NCBI RefSeq assembly: GCF_047496725.1
Contig: NW_027328671.1
Coordinates: 1 to 64,000, forward strand
Origin: Anoplolepis gracilipes
Taxonomy: Eukaryota; Arthropoda; Insecta; Hymenoptera; Formicidae
Length of the DNA: 64,000 bases
Direction of reading: 5' to 3'
The position numbers were made by a program, and so were the translations under genes. The notes beneath the pieces were generated by a model. That model was not told the origin of the DNA, made no database searches, and was given only the letters and a program-made list of their open reading frames with translations. This document shows, piece by piece, positions 59,596 through 64,000 of the stretch (positions are counted from its first letter, which is position 1; each line of letters begins with the position of its first letter).

Positions 59596-60404
59596 TTTTT
59601 ATTTTAAAAAAATTATATATCTATGTATATAAATGCGTTAAGAAGTTCACGTTAAATCGGACAAAAAATTACCACATATACTTTAATGTCAATCGAAACT
59701 TTTTGACAAGAAATATACACAAAATAAGGATAGGGTAAAAATGCCAATTATGAGATTCTTTTTTTAGAAGCTTATATTTTCTTTAATTGTAATTTTTAAC
59801 TCAAAAACTTTATAGCTAGTATACATTTAAATTTTTCACTAGAAAGTATTAATGGCTCAAATGTGTATTTTATTTGCTACAATGATTTTTCTTAGACTTG
59901 AAAAATTCGTTTGTTTTGAAAAAGGTTTCCTAATATGAGAATTATATTAGAAAATTGAATGCAAAATACTTTTAATTAAAAACTGTTTTATTAATTATTA
60001 TCACATAAATATAACACCACATATAACAGCACTTGCTATTATTAATTAAATGCTATAGAACTGTACTACAGAACAGAAAACAAAAACTTTACTTTTTGGC
60101 ACAAAAAAATTATAAAATATCTTTAAAATATTTTTTATATCTTGTATCTATAAAAATCTATAAAATTAAAACAACATATCTTAGAGATTCAAGTCAAAAT
60201 TTATCGTCTCAATAAAAGGCACACAAAAAGGTATGGTAATTAACGTTATAAATATTTCAAAATAAAAAACCAATAAAAAAATTAATTGGGGGTCTCACAT
60301 ATTAAATATATATATTAAGAACCCCTCTCATATTATAGGTTACTTTACTTTATACATATTTTTTATTTTACATAGGTAGTGCATATTTGTATTGTAATAT
60401 TGTT
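59596..60404. other. AT-rich stretch
   Basis: No credible ORF; the 60-codon frame at 60033-60215 is K/Y/L-rich chance sequence. Confidence 0.5.
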
Positions 60405-62900
60405 AGTAATTTGGAATCACGAAAAATTGTTTTTATAGTATCATTTATCAACAAATATGTGAATTAGAAATCTATATAATAAAATATATAAAAATGCCGC
60501 CAAATATGTTAATATTTTATTATGACCGTGAGAGTAAGTTTGTGAAAATAAAAATTTTTAGGTATTAAATCTCTTATTATTGTTTTAATATTAAGTAATT
60601 TTATAATGTATATGCGTTATTTATTTTGTATGTAGATTATTTTTTGATAATAAACTTTTATTTTTGTAATTTATTGTTTTTTTTTTATTTTTGGATTTGC
60701 ATAAGTAAAATAATGTACAGGGTGTCCTGGTAAAGGTGGACAATCTCTCGTGGGCATGTAGAGCAGGTAAAAATAACCGTACATCCATGATTTTTTTGCA
60801 GAGATACACTTCACATGTCAACACTAGAAATGTTAATATTAATTGATGATTTTTTTTTATAACATGTTAAAGATATGTACAGTAAATAGATAAAAAAAAT
60901 TTATAAAATTTATTACTTATTTATTTTTAAAAAATTTGTAAAAATAGCCTTTTTTCGGTCACAGTAGTTTTTAAATTTTTTATTCCGATCTTCTAAAGAG
61001 TAAAAATTAAGTTTCTATTTTTTTTATAATAAATGATTTCTTTTTGTCTATTAAAAGAGTTTTGAATTTCATCAAAATGTACAAAAAACCTCATATAGTT
61101 TTTAAGCAAATTGGATTTTGGTGAAATTGGTTGAAACTCTATAGTTTATATGGTGCTGGTCAAGAGTCACAATGGTGCGAATAATTTCTATGAACTTGTT
61201 TTGTCGCTACAAGTTTAAAAGTCAAGATAAGCATTATTTCAGTACTATTGAGGAAAAGTAAATAATGTATTATTAAGTAGAACCACACAGTTGATCATTT
61301 TTTTAATACAAATATATATTTATAGTACGTGGAAAAAAATATATACATATACGTGTTTTTTATATACAGGATGTCTATAAAATTTGTCTCCATCTTTTAT
61401 ATTTTGGTTCAAAAGTACGAAAAACTAAAAAATAGTTTAAATTAAAATTACACAAAATTGCTAACGTAATTGTTAAATAATTACAATGTTTAATAATAAT
61501 TTTAAAGTGTATTTTTAAAATTTTTTGAAATAATGCTACTTCATTTCATTTTAAAAGTATACATATTTGTTATTTTACGGAGAATTAATTTTTGATATTA
61601 TATTTTTAATATATATGACGTAACTTAAACCGCTTGTAAGATTCTTAAAACTTCAAAAGATTTATTTGACTGAGCAAAAATAAATATTTCAAGTATAAAA
61701 TGTTTATATTTTAATAAAATGAATAAGTTAATGATTATTGCAATTTCTTACAGCCACGATTTAATTACGCTGTGTCTATAACCAATACAAAAAAATTTCT
61801 TTCATACAATTAATAAAAACAAATTAGTCTAAGAATTTTCATTTTCAAGCAAATATTCTACCGTTAATGTAATAAAATAATCTTGCTCCATTTTCGATAA
61901 ACATTTGTAATCAGTAAGGGAAGTACAGTATATTTGAGATATTGTTGGAAATTTGGATATCACAAAAATGGATGTTTTTATAATACCATTTATTAATCAA
62001 TATTAGAAAGAGAAATAGAAATTCATACAACAAAATATCTAAAAATGTCGCCAGAAGTACTAATATTTTATTATAACGATGGCGAGCTTTGAAAATCAAA
62101 ATCTTTTTTTGATAAGTTTTAAATCTTTTATTATTTTAATATTAATTATAATTTTTACAATGTTTATGCATTAATTAGTTTAATTTTGACGATTTAATTT
62201 TTGTGATTATTTAATGTAATTTTTTCTGATTCAAATCTATTCGGATTTGACGTGAAATGGTATATATTTCTAATTTGGAACACCTAAAGTGCTAATGTAA
62301 TGTATATGTAATGCATGTAACATATGCTTTAAATATTCAGTAACATTATAACTTCTCAACCAAATCAAGAGATATGTATTTCTTTTACGAAAGATGCTTT
62401 AGAGATAACGTGGGAGTAAATTAATAAGTGATGTTTGTAGCCTTTGGGTGCACAGTAAATGTATTTCGATAAAAACACTTATATATGTGATCATTACAAA
62501 TAAAAAATTTTGTTATAATTTTTTAATTATAATAAGAATAAAATAATTAAGATATTATCAATCATACATCTCTCAAATTTTGATCATTTAGGTATTGGTT
62601 AAAAATTTTGGACTATGATTATCTAAAGAGTAAGAAATCTGTTAAGTTTCTATTAAGTTTTTAATACTAAATGATTTGTTTGTCTATTAAAAGGATGTTT
62701 TGAATTACGTTAAAAAAGCACAAGTTTAATTCAAGAACTATAAAATAAAACTAATATTTTAAATATCCTGTACTCTACAAAGACTGTGATTTATTTAATA
62801 TATATATTGGTTTCTAAATAAGGGTGACAAAGTAATCGATGCTATTTGATTGAGCCACTGAGAATGGTGCAAAGCCTCATTTATTTATAATATAATATAG
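60405..62900. repeat. Diverged direct duplication, ~1.55-kb spacing
   Basis: 60410-60640 matches 61950-62175 (AAAAATGCCGCC versus AAAAATGTCGCC, ATTTTATTATxACxx) and 60960-61070 matches 62600-62710 (CTAAAGAGTAA, TTTGTCTATTAAAAG). The order is conserved, so this is a tandem duplication with later indels. A degenerate inverted pair (61460-61563 with 62930-63030) lies at its right side. Confidence 0.6.
60717..60830. mobile_element. Single transposon-like end related to the 44.6-kb MITE
   Basis: CAGGGTGTCCTGGTAAAGG, followed by CTCTCGTGGGCATGTAGAGC, parallels CAGGGCGTCCCGTAAAG, followed by TTCGTGAGCAGGTAGAGCGC, at 44611. No inverted partner was found within the next kilobase, so this is a truncated or solo end. 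Confidence 0.45.
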
Positions 62901-63129
62901 AAAATTGATTCTCTATAAAATAACAATTATGTACTTTTAAAATAAAATCGAGACTGTAATAGTATTGTTTCAAAAAGTGTACTTTTAAAGCAAATTTTAT
63001 TAAACATTTCGATTGTTTAAAATAATTGGAATTAGCAATTTCGTATCACAAACTACTTTTATATTATTTATTTTTATATTATTTTTATAAAACAAGATGG
63101 TCTTCTTATATTTTGAAATGGATTTTTTA
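62901..63129. other. AT-rich stretch next to the pseudogene
   Basis: Contains one arm of a degenerate inverted pair (62930-63030). The exon that should follow in the PP2A-A gene is not recognisable here. Confidence 0.5.
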
Positions 63130-64000
63130 AAATACTAGCATAATCTCTGTTTCAAAGTCATGTAGCACAATAATGTAGCTTATATTAATATAGAACAAGC
63201 ATGTCATTCTGAAGATAGTTCTGATCCATAGCCAAGACTTTGGGTATCACTGTATTCTGTGCCCATTCGGGACCAAACTTTTCTACCAGTTTTTTCGGAT
63301 TTAAAATAGCAGCTTCCCAAATTGCGTAAACATGATCTACTAACCAAGTCATACACAAAGAATTTAATTTCTCATCAAAAAATTCTACTCCAAGCTGTCC
63401 AGCTAACAATGGCATGTACCTAAAATGCCAAATCAGTAGTACAAATATCTTATTGCAAGTATCTTATTCTTTTTTTTTTAATTTCAATTATATAAATTAG
63501 ATAAATTAATAAAATATAATTACTCGATAATAGCTAGTCGCACATGCCACTTAGAATCTTCAGCTAATTCCACAATGGCAGGTAAGAGAGATTGTGAAAG
63601 TTGTTGTATGCCAATAACTTTGTTAACGCATTCTAGGTTGCTAGTAATATGAGTCGCACCTCTGGACATTTATTTCTAAGCTGGGATAAGAATAGAAGTA
63701 ATAGATGTTCGATTGTGCTGCAAAAATATTAAAATGTGATTATCAATCAATTATTATATTGCAACATCAAAATGTGATTGATTTTTACTTGTGCTTTCCA
63801 AGTATAGGACTCAATCCTATGATCACGCTTGCTAAAGCTGACTTTACATGTTGGTTTGATCTGCCACTAATTCTTTAATAATGGGTAATATATTTGTCAT
63901 TATTATAGACTCCTGATTGAATTGATCAAGATTTTGGCAGAAATTGCGAACTTTATCAGCAGCTGCTGCTTGCACTTCTGCTTCAATATCCTTTAATAAT
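63130..64000 (-). pseudogene. Pp2A-29B: PP2A 65-kDa scaffold subunit A (PR65) fragment, broken
   Basis: Three exons (63789-64000, cut by the window; 63524-63717; 63419 down to ~63130) encode the middle HEAT repeats of PR65, roughly residues 280-430 of a usual ~590. PR65 is the scaffold that holds the PP2A catalytic and B-type regulatory subunits. Recognisable stretches are QLSQSLLPAIVELAEDSKW and AGQLGVEFFDEKLNSLCM. Introns of 71 bp (63718-63788) and 104 bp (63420-63523) keep GT/AG ends, so it did not arise by retroposition. Damage: a 1-bp deletion near 63858, another near 63650, a 6-bp deletion near 63226 and a 2-bp deletion near 63210. Conserved IREAAT reads IWEAAI. Homology fades after ~63130. 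Sequencing error in a true gene is the alternative; the number of lesions and the lost downstream homology make a pseudogene more likely. Confidence 0.88.

Noticed and set aside
61374..61420. TACAGGATGTCTATAAAATTTG-like transposon end (first 20 bases TACAGGATGTCTATAAAATT)
   Set aside because: Single end only, no partner and no target duplication seen.
1..64000. tRNA genes, CRISPR arrays or phage/plasmid features
   Set aside because: No B-box-like GGTTCGAATCC with a matching A-box was found, no regular short direct repeats with unique spacers, and no bacterial gene organisation.

Overview
The window looks like a gene-poor stretch of a nuclear insect genome, most probably hymenopteran (ant-like). 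That assignment is inference. It rests on very AT-rich DNA broken every 2-3 kb by short CpG-rich islands, abundant (GA)n/(CT)n tracts, many small non-autonomous DNA transposons, and one protein-coding remnant with a clearly metazoan match. There is no bacterial-type coding density, no operon, and no tRNA, rRNA or CRISPR signature that I could recognise.

The only gene identifiable by homology is at the right edge (63130-64000, minus strand): three exons of the HEAT-repeat scaffold subunit A (PR65) of protein phosphatase 2A. Introns and splice sites are kept, but the copy carries at least three frameshifting deletions, a 6-bp deletion and substitutions at conserved residues. It reads as a DNA-level duplicated pseudogene. 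The other ~63 kb contain no ORF that I recognise as a known protein.

Layout. 1-4740: four irregular copies of a tandem unit. 4.87-17.1 kb: a series of GC/CpG islands (4.9, 6.1-6.35, 7.0-7.4, 8.0-8.4, 8.9-9.2, 10.87-11.28, 14.4-15.1, 16.55-17.1 kb) separated by AT deserts. Several islands end in strong splice donors and may be first exons or promoters; the best are 7014-7186 and the promoter-like block at 14.70-14.93 kb. 17.8-28.1 kb: a transposon-rich zone with long-TIR element family Y, TTAA-flanked family X, dispersed family W, AT-rich family Z and foldback hairpins, mixed with islands. 28.6-41.5 kb: islands alternating with short tandem repeats and Z copies. 41.6-45.4 kb: a nested cluster (X inside Y, an inverted duplication of the 17.8-kb locus, a 164-bp MITE, a W copy). 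45.4-56.3 kb: islands at 45.4-46.2, 48.1-49.0, 52.0-52.4, 53.4-54.1, 55.3-55.6 and 56.06-56.3 kb in AT desert. 56.9-63.1 kb: a 422-bp MITE, a ~950-bp long inverted repeat and a diverged tandem duplication that abuts the PP2A pseudogene.

The islands could be cis-regulatory modules and alternative first exons of a large gene whose body lies outside the window. That is inference from base composition, splice donors and motif content only. The transposons have no coding capacity here, so they would need a transposase from elsewhere. Family names X, Y, Z and W are labels used only in this report. All repeat boundaries were read by eye and are approximate unless a terminal repeat defines them.
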